Below are positions 7,494 to 16,781 of a stretch of DNA of 60,692 bases, one piece after another. The notes under the pieces were generated by a model, which worked only from the letters and a program-made list of their open reading frames with translations, was not told where the DNA came from and did not search any database. Every line of letters starts with the position of its first letter. Position 1 is the first letter of the stretch. The stretch covers positions 1-60,692 of the forward strand of contig JAYEIA010000199.1 of NCBI GenBank assembly GCA_034659855.1, read 5' to 3'. The position numbers were made by a program, and so were the translations under genes. This DNA comes from JAYEIA01 sp034659855. GTDB taxonomy: Bacteria; Bacteroidota; Bacteroidia; Bacteroidales; JAADGE01.

Positions 7494-9997
7494 TAGCAGC
7501 ACCTGATTTTTCAACAAAGGAAGGAAAAATAAACGATAAATTTAAGTTTTTTGATAAAACAGAAAAGTTCAATTTGGCAGAGCTGTTTTTGAAAAGTGGC
7601 CATGTACTTCCAAAACCGAAGAACTTTAATTTGGCAAATTTTGTTGAAAAACTAAAAGTGGAGATTGATGCAGAAGGTCGTTTTGAATCAAAAATACATA
7701 CACACGAAAACGATTTGGTAGGGGTTGATTTTAGACCCGTGAAAGGTGGCTGGCTGAGTATTAAGCCACTTAAGTTCAGTAGTTTTTATATTGCTGTGGT
7801 GGATGAATTTTTAGTTTATACCATTCATCTTTGCGGACGCCGGGGGATTTTTTCCATGCGAAAAAGAAAACAGGAATCTATTGTACTTAAAAAATTTGAA
7901 ACCACTATCAGGCGTGATTTAAATGTAAGTGAGAGCAAAGATAATCAACTGAAAAGTAATGTATTTATTAATTCAGATACCGACAGCAGAGAAGAGTTGG
8001 CTATTGGAGCGGTGAAAGAGTCCGGAGAAAAAGTTTTGGCGATTCTTCCGGTAAAAAAAATAAAAAAGAATAAAAAAGCAAAACCCCTTACTGCCCAATC
8101 TATTTACTTTGTACTTACGGATAAAGACGCAAAATTATTCGGTTTTGATAAAAAGTACAGAGTAAAGTTCACAGAAGAAATTGGAACAGAAAAACTCAAA
8201 CATAAAGGGTTTTGGTTATGGCATTCGATACATGCCAAAGATTTCAAATTTGGAATTAATCGGAAAGTATTTAAACTGTTCAAGTTACTGTTGCCGTTGA
8301 ATATCCAAACTTCGGAGATACGCATGAAAGAAATTGCTCATTTCAATTACTTAAAAAAATCACCGCTGGCAGGCAACCAATTGATGATGAACTTGGCAGA
8401 AAAAACAGGAGATGAGTTTTATGAGTTGCTCAGATTATTTTTGGCATTTTATATTACAGATATTTCTTTTCAAACACAGGAAGAGAAGGAAGCGTTGGTT
8501 AAAAAGCTAACCAACCAATTAAACACCGGTTTTGAAATTAAAAAATATAAAGATGCCCTCCATAAGTTTAATATCGGTTACCGGGGGCGACTTGTATTTT
8601 TGGAGTTAATAAGCCAAGTTTCTCAAACTATTGAGCAGTATCAGAGCAGCTTGGAATTGGCTGAATTTATTGTTTCAGATTTTAACAAGAGTTGTAAGAA
8701 TGAAAAGAAAAAGGCTTATGCAGATATTTTGTATGCTGAGCTTTTACTTAGGGCAAATGAGTTTAAAAAAGCTGAAAATGTTTTGAAAAAAACCGAAGCA
8801 AAACTGCCCGATGAGGATTTCAATTTGTTGCTTCCCGATGAAAAGTCTAATTTTTTTCACCCCACGTCAGGAAAGTTTATTCAGGCCGAATTGTACGAAT
8901 TGCTGAGCACTGCCAAAGGTCAGGAAAATGAAAAGTACGCCGGAAAATTGGCAGAAATCCAACCCTTGTCAAAGCCCAACATCAGTTCATTGGCCAATTA
9001 TGATTCAAAATTCGGAAAACGGGGAAAAGACATTTTATCCTTGTTAGATCCTGAGCAAACCCCCGGAACGGTAACAGATGTACTTCCGTCTAAATTCGGA
9101 ACATTGAAGCAAAAACATAAGAATAAAGTGTTAAAACACCGGCTGATCAGACCGGACAATGATGTTTTGGAAATAAATAAGTGGATTTCAACACTTGAAA
9201 AACCAAAATATACTGTCGTTAAGTCGTTTGCCAAGCCGCTAAACAGCGATAATTATCCTGAATTGAGTAAAATGATAAGAGCCGTTGCACAGTCGTTCTC
9301 AATTGATGATTTAGAAATATATTCAGCCAAAGGAAAGATGACCGACAGGGTGGTAGGTTATGAAGCAAAACCTCCATTCATAGTTTTCGGAGAAGATATG
9401 ATCTCAAAATCTATAAATGAACTCATCTTTGCCGTAGCTCGCGAATTGGCTTATATCAGTCATAAGCAAACTCGATTGACGGCTTCTGAAGCCTGGCTGC
9501 AAATAACGTCAAAGGCCTATTCGGTTACCGATCTTTTTAGAGAGAAAGTATCAGTCGATCGATTATCCGAAAAAGTTTTCGAAGAATTAGTAATGATGCG
9601 AGAAATGGCCAAAACCATAGAGGCTGCTAATGCCGGAAGAGATCTCTCACAAATGATTAATGCTGCCCAAACGACAAAGGATTTTGTTTTTCTGTCAGCA
9701 AAAATAGATGTTAAATCTCAAGAGCATCATAAGGTACTGGTAGCTAAGAGACTGATTCAAGTTTCGGCCGACAGAGCCGGCCTGATTTATGCAGGAAACC
9801 TGAAAAGGGCAGTCAATGCATTAATTGCATCCTATAAAATGGAAACAGGGGATATGTTACTAACTGTAAGTGATATACTAAATATGAAAAACAATGACGG
9901 AACCAATAAGTATCCCGAATTGGCCGTTCGAATTTTTAATATGCTGTCATTTTATCTGTCTGAGGATTACGATAAATTAAATTCAGCTGTAAACTAA
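7490..9997 (+). CDS. Large uncharacterised protein, helical repeats plus a degenerate peptidase-like C-terminal region
   Basis: Not recognised as a named family. The 835-residue protein has no signal peptide or membrane segment. Residues 1-280 are mixed and rich in lysine and aromatics. Residues 350-520 look like TPR-type helical repeats (ILYAELLLRANEFKKAENVL). Residues 590-830 resemble the end of long bacterial TPR proteins that carry a decayed M48-like peptidase fold: PPFIVFGEDM, then NELIFAVARELAYISHKQTRLTASE where an HExxH would be expected, then RAGLIYAGNLKRAVNAL. No zinc-binding HExxH is present, so catalysis is unlikely. It overlaps the nitroreductase gene by 4 bp. A scaffold role is conceivable but unsupported. 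Confidence 0.85.
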   Translation: MIAAPDFSTKEGKINDKFKFFDKTEKFNLAELFLKSGHVLPKPKNFNLANFVEKLKVEIDAEGRFESKIHTHENDLVGVDFRPVKGGWLSIKPLKFSSFYIAVVDEFLVYTIHLCGRRGIFSMRKRKQESIVLKKFETTIRRDLNVSESKDNQLKSNVFINSDTDSREELAIGAVKESGEKVLAILPVKKIKKNKKAKPLTAQSIYFVLTDKDAKLFGFDKKYRVKFTEEIGTEKLKHKGFWLWHSIHAKDFKFGINRKVFKLFKLLLPLNIQTSEIRMKEIAHFNYLKKSPLAGNQLMMNLAEKTGDEFYELLRLFLAFYITDISFQTQEEKEALVKKLTNQLNTGFEIKKYKDALHKFNIGYRGRLVFLELISQVSQTIEQYQSSLELAEFIVSDFNKSCKNEKKKAYADILYAELLLRANEFKKAENVLKKTEAKLPDEDFNLLLPDEKSNFFHPTSGKFIQAELYELLSTAKGQENEKYAGKLAEIQPLSKPNISSLANYDSKFGKRGKDILSLLDPEQTPGTVTDVLPSKFGTLKQKHKNKVLKHRLIRPDNDVLEINKWISTLEKPKYTVVKSFAKPLNSDNYPELSKMIRAVAQSFSIDDLEIYSAKGKMTDRVVGYEAKPPFIVFGEDMISKSINELIFAVARELAYISHKQTRLTASEAWLQITSKAYSVTDLFREKVSVDRLSEKVFEELVMMREMAKTIEAANAGRDLSQMINAAQTTKDFVFLSAKIDVKSQEHHKVLVAKRLIQVSADRAGLIYAGNLKRAVNALIASYKMETGDMLLTVSDILNMKNNDGTNKYPELAVRIFNMLSFYLSEDYDKLNSAVN

Positions 9998-10180
9998 AGG
10001 AATATTTGTATCTCGTATTCTAAGGAATCAGATGAGATTGTAGGTTATTCTTTTGCAAAAATTCTTCAAACTGAGGACTTGGTATGCTTATTGTCACAGA
10101 AACTTATACCTAAATTGGGCAATTATGAATAAAGAGAAGTGCCAATATTTTGAGAACAAAAGCTTTAAAAAAAAAATGAG

Positions 10181-10197
10181 TGCACCAAATAGGTGCA
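10181..10197 (+). terminator. Possible rho-independent terminator after the 7490-9997 gene
   Basis: TGCACC-AAATA-GGTGCA makes a 6-bp stem, preceded by an A-run and followed by TAATG and seven T. It lies 184 bp downstream of the stop. The rest of the 398-bp gap (9998-10395) holds only the promoter box at 10357 and no credible gene. Confidence 0.4.
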
Positions 10198-10356
10198 TAA
10201 TGTTTTTTTGTAATGTCTTTTGGCTCAAAAGATTGGTGCTTATCGAAGTTCATAATCACTCATTTTAGCTTAGAATAAAGTCGTGAATAATATTGAATTG
10301 ATATACAAAAATCAAGAAAACATTACATATTGCTTAATATTCAAAAAAAAAAACAT

Positions 10357-10364
10357 TATTTTTG
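10357..10364 (+). promoter_or_regulatory. Bacteroidota -7 box upstream of the sensor gene
   Basis: TATTTTTG, an exact TAnnTTTG match, 31 bp before the ATG at 10396. A TTGC stands near 10330 as a poorly spaced -33 candidate. This is the likely main promoter for the signalling block that follows. Confidence 0.55.
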
Positions 10365-10395
10365 ACCATCAAACAAAAGCATTCAATAAAATATA

Positions 10396-13038
10396 ATGTT
10401 TAAAGGAAAACCAACGACATATATCATAATAGTTCTGTTCGGACTTATTATTGCGGTGAGTACCCTCTTGTTTGTTACTTATAGTAGCTTGGAGAAATCG
10501 AAAAATAAAACAGCCGAGCAAAAGCAAATCATTTTAAGGAATAACTATATTCTAAAAGATGTTTTGTATAATATTGAACGCTTAGAAGAACACGAAAAGG
10601 AAGCCAAAAACAATATAAAACAGTACGCCCTCCTATACAGATTGTCTTACAATGTCTTTAAAAACGGAGGAATTATACCGGAATATACCAAAGGTATTAT
10701 ACTCCCTGAAGCACCAAAAGTTTATTGGCAGAAAATAAAGCAAGGGAAAGAATTTATGGAAGGTTTTGTTGCAATTACAGAACTCATTCCCGAAGAGCCG
10801 GTTTTTTTGTATGATGTTATATATGTTCCTCAAAAAGTAAACGGAGGTATAACAGAAGTTAAAACAATAAAAAAAGTAAAGAACTCACAACTCCAAAAGA
10901 AAATAAAAGAACTAAAGATTATTATAAAAGAACTCAAGGAGTTAAATCATTCGTTTATTGAAATTTCCGATAAGCGTTTTCAACGGTTTTTAAATTTTCA
11001 AATTACAGCTTTTGTCATAGCTTTGCTTTTGATATTCGGGGCAACCGCCGGTTTACTTGTAATTCTCAATAAAAAAGTAGTTCAAGAGCTTAATGAGTTC
11101 AATGAGAATACCTTAGATATTAAAAAAATATTTCTCGATGAAACACAAAAGAAAGAAAAAAACTACTATCTATCCCCACTGTTTAACAGAGTCTCAGAAT
11201 TCAGGACATTCTTGGTTACTCTGAATTCATTTGTAGTAAATTTATATAATAAAAATTTTGAGACAGAACCTGACAGTTCTATTGAACAAACGCCCTTATA
11301 CAATACGCTCAATGACTTAAGAAAGAAATTGAAGCAAAATGAAGCTCACGAAGCACAAAGAAGAGCCAATGAAAAGCTGAGACAATGGGCTGTTGAGGGT
11401 AGAAACAAGATAGGATCTATTTTGCAATCGGCAGGAACAATCTCCGAACTCTCTGAAACTGTAATTGTAGGTATTGTAAAGTATTTGAATGCGGCACAAG
11501 GCGGTATATTTTTATTGAAAGATAAAGAAACCGATCAGTCCTACCTCGAAATGGCCTCAGCCTTTGCGTATGACCGAAAGAAGTTTTTGAAGAAAACCAT
11601 ACCCGTAGGAGACGGGTTATTGGGAATGGCCGCTCTTGAGCAAACAACCTACTGGTTGAAGAAAATACCTGAAGACTATATTGAAATTGAATCCGGTTTG
11701 GGAGATGCCGTTCCGAAGAGTTTAATTATTGTCCCTTTAAAAGCGGAGAATGAAATGAGCGGAGTGATGGAAATTGCAGCCTTTGAGCAATTTGAACAAC
11801 ATGAAGTGGATTTTATTGAAGAAATTGCACAAAATATCGGCTCTTCATTGCGCTCAGTTCAAATTGCAGAACAGACGGCGAAATTATTGGAAGAATCCAG
11901 AAAAAAATCAGAAGAACTTGCCAGCCAAGATACACAAATGCGTGATCGATTTAAAGAATTGCGGGAAGCTCAGAAAAAAGCCAGAGAAAATGAATTGGAA
12001 ATGTCTGCCATTGTTTCGGTGATAGACAAAAGTTTACTCAAGTGTGAAGTTGATAATAAAGGAATCATCAAAACTGCCAATCGGCGTTTTTTAACACTTG
12101 TAGATTATCATGCTGCAGAAATCAAGGAAAAAGATTTTCGAATATTGCTTGAAAAAGAGCAACAAAAGGATTTTGAAGAAAAACTAAATATAGTTTTTGA
12201 ACAAGAACATATCTTACAGTTTAGTGCAAGACTAAAAACAAAATTTGACAACCATAAATGGGTTCTGATGCAATTGGCTCCTGTCAAAAATGATTCCGGA
12301 GAGGTTGTTGAAGCAATATTAGTCGGTAATGATGTTTCTCATCAAAAAGAAATTGAGAAAAAAAATGAACAATTACTGGAGGAAACGATAGAAAAAGCGG
12401 ATCGCTTGAGCGAACAAGAGAAAGAAATGCAAACCAATATAAAGGTATTGCTGAAAACCCAAGAGGAGTTGATGAAAAAGGAGTTTGAACTAAAAGCAAT
12501 ATTATCGGCAATGGATTTGAACAATATCATCGTTGAATTTTTGCCGGATAAAAGTATTCTTAATTCAAATGAACAATTTAAAAGAGTATTTAAGGCACAA
12601 AACTTTGAACTTCAGGGAGTGGGTATTAAAAGTATTTTGAAATCGAAAAAAAATATTGTTCAAATTTGGGATGATGTATTGGAGGATGAAAATTATTCCG
12701 GAGTTGATGAATTTAATAATTTTCAAGGAAATTCGGTATGGCTGATGTACTCTTTGAGCTCTGTCGAAGACCAAAACGGCAAAGTGGAGAAGGTGGTTAT
12801 GATTGCCGTAGATATCAGTGAACAAAAAATTGCTGAGAAGAAAATTTCTGAGCAAGCCATGAAATTAGAAGCTCAAGAGCACGATATGGAGATGAATATG
12901 TCGGAAATGATGGAAATTAATTCCGAGATAGAAAAAGAGCTTGAAGCATATAAACAACAGGAGAAAAAAGAAATAGAAGAAAAAGCAAACGAAGCCGAAA
13001 AAAAATATTTTGATTGGATAGATGATTTAATCGGATAA
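10396..13038 (+). CDS. Membrane PAS/GAF sensor protein without a kinase or other output domain
   Basis: An 880-residue protein with one N-terminal membrane helix (about residues 9-28), an extracytoplasmic region (about 30-195) rich in charged helices and a second membrane helix (about 200-225). Inside the cell are a GAF domain (about 340-490, TIPVGDGLLGMAALEQ), a coiled coil, a PAS domain (about 535-650), a second coiled coil and a second PAS domain (about 700-820). The C-terminus is a charged coiled coil ending in DWIDDLIG. I see no H-box, HATPase, phosphatase, GGDEF or methyl-accepting signature. It is therefore a sensor that must signal through a partner. The next gene encodes a similarly built phosphatase (related GAF segments), 35 bp downstream, which makes that protein the obvious partner. 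Confidence 0.87.
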   Translation: MFKGKPTTYIIIVLFGLIIAVSTLLFVTYSSLEKSKNKTAEQKQIILRNNYILKDVLYNIERLEEHEKEAKNNIKQYALLYRLSYNVFKNGGIIPEYTKGIILPEAPKVYWQKIKQGKEFMEGFVAITELIPEEPVFLYDVIYVPQKVNGGITEVKTIKKVKNSQLQKKIKELKIIIKELKELNHSFIEISDKRFQRFLNFQITAFVIALLLIFGATAGLLVILNKKVVQELNEFNENTLDIKKIFLDETQKKEKNYYLSPLFNRVSEFRTFLVTLNSFVVNLYNKNFETEPDSSIEQTPLYNTLNDLRKKLKQNEAHEAQRRANEKLRQWAVEGRNKIGSILQSAGTISELSETVIVGIVKYLNAAQGGIFLLKDKETDQSYLEMASAFAYDRKKFLKKTIPVGDGLLGMAALEQTTYWLKKIPEDYIEIESGLGDAVPKSLIIVPLKAENEMSGVMEIAAFEQFEQHEVDFIEEIAQNIGSSLRSVQIAEQTAKLLEESRKKSEELASQDTQMRDRFKELREAQKKARENELEMSAIVSVIDKSLLKCEVDNKGIIKTANRRFLTLVDYHAAEIKEKDFRILLEKEQQKDFEEKLNIVFEQEHILQFSARLKTKFDNHKWVLMQLAPVKNDSGEVVEAILVGNDVSHQKEIEKKNEQLLEETIEKADRLSEQEKEMQTNIKVLLKTQEELMKKEFELKAILSAMDLNNIIVEFLPDKSILNSNEQFKRVFKAQNFELQGVGIKSILKSKKNIVQIWDDVLEDENYSGVDEFNNFQGNSVWLMYSLSSVEDQNGKVEKVVMIAVDISEQKIAEKKISEQAMKLEAQEHDMEMNMSEMMEINSEIEKELEAYKQQEKKEIEEKANEAEKKYFDWIDDLIG

Positions 13039-13045
13039 CAAATTG

Positions 13046-13053
13046 TATTTTTG
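13046..13053 (+). promoter_or_regulatory. Bacteroidota -7 box upstream of the PP2C phosphatase gene
   Basis: TATTTTTG, an exact TAnnTTTG match, 20 bp before the ATG at 13074 and just past the stop of the sensor gene. It implies that the phosphatase and sia-like genes can be transcribed separately from the sensor. Confidence 0.5.
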
Positions 13054-13073
13054 TTCCCGGCAGTAATAAATTT

Positions 13074-15695
13074 ATGAATAACAGACAAGAAAAAATACCG
13101 GCAAGAAACACCGTTGAGTTGAAAATCTCATCGGCAATGACTTATGCAGTATTTGCCGGTCTTTTCGGTATCGCATTTCCTGTTCTGGGATATATTATTT
13201 TGTTTTTGACCGGAGAATATAGTTTTTCGCTCACCGGGTTTATACAGATGAATCGAGAGCTTCCTGTTATGATTATTATTGATACCGCTCCTTTTGTATT
13301 GTTTTTCAGTGCTTATTTTTTAGGAAGCAAAATTGGTAAAGACCGACAATTCCTAATGGCTGAAATTACCGAATTGGAGTCTGTCGTTGAACAAAACCTT
13401 GGTTTCGCTCACAAAATTGGTAACGGTGATTTTTCTACAACCAGAGAAAGTATTCCTTTTCACGATAAGTTGGGAAACTCCCTGTATGAAATGCAGAAGA
13501 ACCTTGTCAATACTTCTCAAAAAGAAAATGAGCAAAATTGGATAGGGAGAGGGAAAGAAATTATTGCTGATATACTGCGTAAACACAACAACATTGAAGA
13601 ACTGGCAGATGAAGCCCTTATAAGTCTGGTAACTTTTACCGACTCCATTCAAGGTGCATTTTATATCTATGACGAAGAAAAGGAAATACTGTCAAATGTT
13701 GCGACCTATGCCTATAATCGAAAAAAATACATCAGTCAAGAATACAATATTGGACAAGGACTTGTAGGACAGGCCGCTTTTGAAAAAAAATATATATACA
13801 GAAAAGAAATTCCGGAAGATTATTTTACAATACAATCCGGAATCTTGGGAGAAGCCAAACCCCAAACCCTATTGATATCACCCTTTTTTGGTGATGAAAA
13901 ATTACAGGGAGTTGTCGAAATTTCTTCACTTAAAGAAGAGATGCCCAATCAAATGATAATTTTGATGCAAGAATTAAGTGAGGTTATCGGACAAACCTTG
14001 TTTAATTTACAAGTAAATTCTCGTACAGAAAAACTTCTGAAAGAATCTCAAAGTTTAACCAAGCGTCTGCGAAAAAATGAGGACGAGCTCAAAGAGAATG
14101 CTCAGCAAATGGAATTATCGCAGGTGGAAATTAAAAAGTCCAACGAAGAATTAGCCGCAAAGATTTCGGAGGTAGAGCAAGGACAAAAAAGATTACATGC
14201 CTTGTTAGAAAATGCTTCCGAAGCCATTACGATTTACGATGAAAACGGAATTGTAAAATATGTAAGCCCTTCCGTGAAAAATATTTTAGGATTTCATCCC
14301 GAAGAAATGATTGGTACAAACCGGTTCAAACGTGGTGAAGCCATTCTTCAAGAAGCTTTTAACGCATTGATTGATAGTCCTAAAGAAAGTCAAACCTTTG
14401 AATATCGGTACGAAAATAAAGACAAACAAATGTTATGGTTGGAGACTATTGGGCGTAACCTGTCCACAAACCCGGCCATTAACGGAATCTTGTTTAATAC
14501 CCGAGATATTACGGTACGTAAAGTTGCCGAAAAAGCCCAACGGCTCAGTGGTGAAATGCAAGCCTTGTCTGAGAACAGTCCTGATATGATTATGCGCCTG
14601 GGACCCGACTATAAAATATACTATGCAAACCCCATGGTTTCAAAATATCTTGGAGTCAGTTCTGCCGAAGCCACCGACAACTACCTTGAGAATTTGAATA
14701 TAAGCGAAAAAATAAAAGAGAAATTTGAGTCCTATCTTAAAAAAGTAATTGAAACCGGAGAGGTTCTTGAAGAAGAAACGACTATTTCAATGACTAAGAA
14801 ATCAAAAAATATTTTCCAGTTTAATGCCATTCCGGAGTTTAATAATGACAATGAATTGGAGACCATATTGTTTGTTGCTCACGATATTACCGAGCGAAAA
14901 CAAATTGAGATTGAGATTGAACGGAAAAATAAAAGTATTACTGAAAGTATAAATTATGCCAAAAGAATTCAAACGGCAATAATTCCTGATAAGAACTATC
15001 TCAATCAGTTTATTCCCGAATCATTTATTTTTTATCGCCCGCGAGATGTTGTTAGTGGCGACTTTCCCTGGATGTTTGATAAAGGAGAAGATGTATATAT
15101 AGCAGCAGTAGATTGTACCGGGCATGGTGTACCCGGAGCCCTGTTGTCGTTTATCGGTTATTTTATACTAAATAATATTGTAAGTGAACAAGAGGGCATG
15201 TCAGTTGGTGAGATTCTTAACATGCTGCATGCACAAGTAAGAAAAACCTTAAAACAAGATTCTCCGGATGCAAAAGCACGAGATGGCATGGATCTTGCCT
15301 TATGTAAAATAAATTCAAAATCCGGAAAACTGTACTTTTCCGGTGCACACAGACCATTATACAGAGTGAGAGACGGAGAGGTAGAGGTTTTTAAAGGCGA
15401 CCCGAAAGCTATTGGCGGCAGACCGTTAAGAGCAAAAAAAGAAAAATCATTTACATCTCATGAATTAGATTTGCAAACTAAAGATCAAATTTATATTTTT
15501 TCCGACGGATTGCAAGATCAAATCGGAGGAGACAAGGGAAGAAAATATCAGGCAAGACGAATTAGAAATACAATTGCAAAATACTCTGAAAGTTCAATGG
15601 CTGAAATGCACGATGTTTTTGATAAAGAATATATAACTTGGCGAAAAAATTATAAACAAATAGACGATATACTCCTGATTGGAATGGAGTTTTAA
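13074..15695 (+). CDS. Membrane PAS/GAF PP2C (SpoIIE-family) serine phosphatase, SiaA-like role
   Basis: An 873-residue protein with two N-terminal membrane helices (about residues 22-46 and 65-85), a short coiled coil, a GAF domain (about 155-315), a coiled coil, two PAS domains (about 375-490 and 500-615) and a C-terminal PP2C domain (about 630-873). The phosphatase metal-site acidic residues are present in VSGDFPW, DCTGHGVPGA, RDGMDLA, SDGLQDQ and IDDILL. The usual VSGDFYW motif reads DFPW here. The domain begins SINYAKRIQTAIIP, typical of Bacteroidota SpoIIE-type phosphatases. It is followed at once by SiaB-like and SiaC-like genes. By analogy with Pseudomonas SiaA it probably dephosphorylates the SiaC-like protein. 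Confidence 0.92.
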   Translation: MNNRQEKIPARNTVELKISSAMTYAVFAGLFGIAFPVLGYIILFLTGEYSFSLTGFIQMNRELPVMIIIDTAPFVLFFSAYFLGSKIGKDRQFLMAEITELESVVEQNLGFAHKIGNGDFSTTRESIPFHDKLGNSLYEMQKNLVNTSQKENEQNWIGRGKEIIADILRKHNNIEELADEALISLVTFTDSIQGAFYIYDEEKEILSNVATYAYNRKKYISQEYNIGQGLVGQAAFEKKYIYRKEIPEDYFTIQSGILGEAKPQTLLISPFFGDEKLQGVVEISSLKEEMPNQMIILMQELSEVIGQTLFNLQVNSRTEKLLKESQSLTKRLRKNEDELKENAQQMELSQVEIKKSNEELAAKISEVEQGQKRLHALLENASEAITIYDENGIVKYVSPSVKNILGFHPEEMIGTNRFKRGEAILQEAFNALIDSPKESQTFEYRYENKDKQMLWLETIGRNLSTNPAINGILFNTRDITVRKVAEKAQRLSGEMQALSENSPDMIMRLGPDYKIYYANPMVSKYLGVSSAEATDNYLENLNISEKIKEKFESYLKKVIETGEVLEEETTISMTKKSKNIFQFNAIPEFNNDNELETILFVAHDITERKQIEIEIERKNKSITESINYAKRIQTAIIPDKNYLNQFIPESFIFYRPRDVVSGDFPWMFDKGEDVYIAAVDCTGHGVPGALLSFIGYFILNNIVSEQEGMSVGEILNMLHAQVRKTLKQDSPDAKARDGMDLALCKINSKSGKLYFSGAHRPLYRVRDGEVEVFKGDPKAIGGRPLRAKKEKSFTSHELDLQTKDQIYIFSDGLQDQIGGDKGRKYQARRIRNTIAKYSESSMAEMHDVFDKEYITWRKNYKQIDDILLIGMEF

Positions 15696-15706
15696 AGCTC
15701 ATAATT

Positions 15707-16291
15707 ATGGCTGAAAAATTTGATAAACAAAACTCACTGGACTTTGTCTACGATTTTTATCTTCGGATGAAAAAGAACAAAGTGCACTTAGCTTATGAAG
15801 GTGAAATTACCCACCAAATTACTAAGGCATTTACTTCTTTAACCGAAAATAATATGTCTTTGGAGAATGATACAAACTCTGTACAAAAAAAGGTGTTTCA
15901 TGTTATGGTAGAATGCTTGCAGAATATTAGCAAACATTCCGAAAACAGACACAATATTATTTCATCCAAAGACGGAAGAGGAATATTCCTGGTTAGTAAA
16001 AATGAAGATGAATATAATATAACTACCGGAAATAGCATAAACAACGACAAAGTTGACGGACTCAAGAAAATGCTTGAAAATATTAATAGTTTAGATAAAG
16101 ACGGGCTAAAACAACTTTATAAACAACAAATGAGAGAGGGTCGTTTATCTCCGAAAGGAGGAGCCGGTCTGGGCTTTATCGATATTGCCCGAAAAACAGG
16201 AGAAAAACTAATTTATTCTTTTCTCGAAATTGACGATTCAAATTCATTTTTCGTATTAACATCAACAGTATTAAGACAAAAATTAAAATAA
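15707..16291 (+). CDS. SiaB-family (DUF6272) HATPase-like protein kinase
   Basis: A 194-residue soluble protein matching the SiaB family of anti-sigma-factor-like kinases. It has an N-box-like segment MVECLQNISKHSEN (about residues 65-80) and a glycine-rich GGAGLGFIDIARKTGEKLIY (about residues 147-166) followed by the family's terminal strand. In Pseudomonas aeruginosa SiaB phosphorylates SiaC in opposition to the SiaA phosphatase. It starts 11 bp after the phosphatase gene and ends 6 bp before the SiaC-like gene, which fits co-translation of a partner-switching set. Assignment rests on motifs and gene order, not on a search. Confidence 0.82.
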   Translation: MAEKFDKQNSLDFVYDFYLRMKKNKVHLAYEGEITHQITKAFTSLTENNMSLENDTNSVQKKVFHVMVECLQNISKHSENRHNIISSKDGRGIFLVSKNEDEYNITTGNSINNDKVDGLKKMLENINSLDKDGLKQLYKQQMREGRLSPKGGAGLGFIDIARKTGEKLIYSFLEIDDSNSFFVLTSTVLRQKLK

Positions 16292-16297
16292 ATAGAG

Positions 16298-16684
16298 ATG
16301 GACGTAATTAAAATTCAAGGTACCGATGATACTCCAAAAGTAATTCTGGATGCAGGAAGTGAGCCATATATGGAAATATCAGGGCGATCTTTGCCCGAAG
16401 ATGTGGTGGCTTTTTATGACCCAATTTTAGACTGGTTGGATGAATATACCGAGAGTTCTCCCGATAAAACAGTATTTAATTTTAAGTTGGAGTATTTCAA
16501 TACTGCCTCTTCAAAACTTTTACTCGATATTCTTTTGAAATTGGAGCAACTTCACGAAGATGACCATGATGTATTGGTCAGATGGCATTTCCCCGATGAT
16601 GATGAGGACATGGAAGAGGCCGGAGAGGAATATGCTGATATTGTTGAGGTTCCTTTTGAGCAAGTCGGTTATACTTTAGATTAA
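16298..16684 (+). CDS. SiaC-family (DUF1987) phosphoprotein
   Basis: A 128-residue STAS-like antagonist protein. The segment FKLEYFNTASSKLLLDIL (about residues 62-79) is the DUF1987 hallmark. Thr69 in this motif lines up with the threonine (Thr68) that is phosphorylated in Pseudomonas SiaC. The acidic middle (HFPDDDEDMEEAGEEYADIVE) is also family-like. In Pseudomonas, unphosphorylated SiaC activates the diguanylate cyclase SiaD. No GGDEF protein is encoded here, so the target must differ. The gene directly downstream encodes an ABC transporter with a long cytoplasmic N-terminal region, which is one candidate. Confidence 0.85.
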   Translation: MDVIKIQGTDDTPKVILDAGSEPYMEISGRSLPEDVVAFYDPILDWLDEYTESSPDKTVFNFKLEYFNTASSKLLLDILLKLEQLHEDDHDVLVRWHFPDDDEDMEEAGEEYADIVEVPFEQVGYTLD

Positions 16685-16781
16685 TTATAGACAAAGCCCT
16701 GCTACCGGCAGGTCAATTCAACATAAATACAGCTTCTGTAATTCCTGAAAATATGGAATTTATAAAATTTAACCTTAAAAA

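Noticed and set aside
10053..10268. Small protein gene upstream of the sensor
   Set aside because: Composition is not protein-like (runs of K, W, C and F), and the frame reads through a hairpin and A-runs.
16298..16684. c-di-GMP pathway link (SiaD-type output)
   Set aside because: No GGDEF or EAL domain is encoded anywhere in the window, so a c-di-GMP role cannot be supported.
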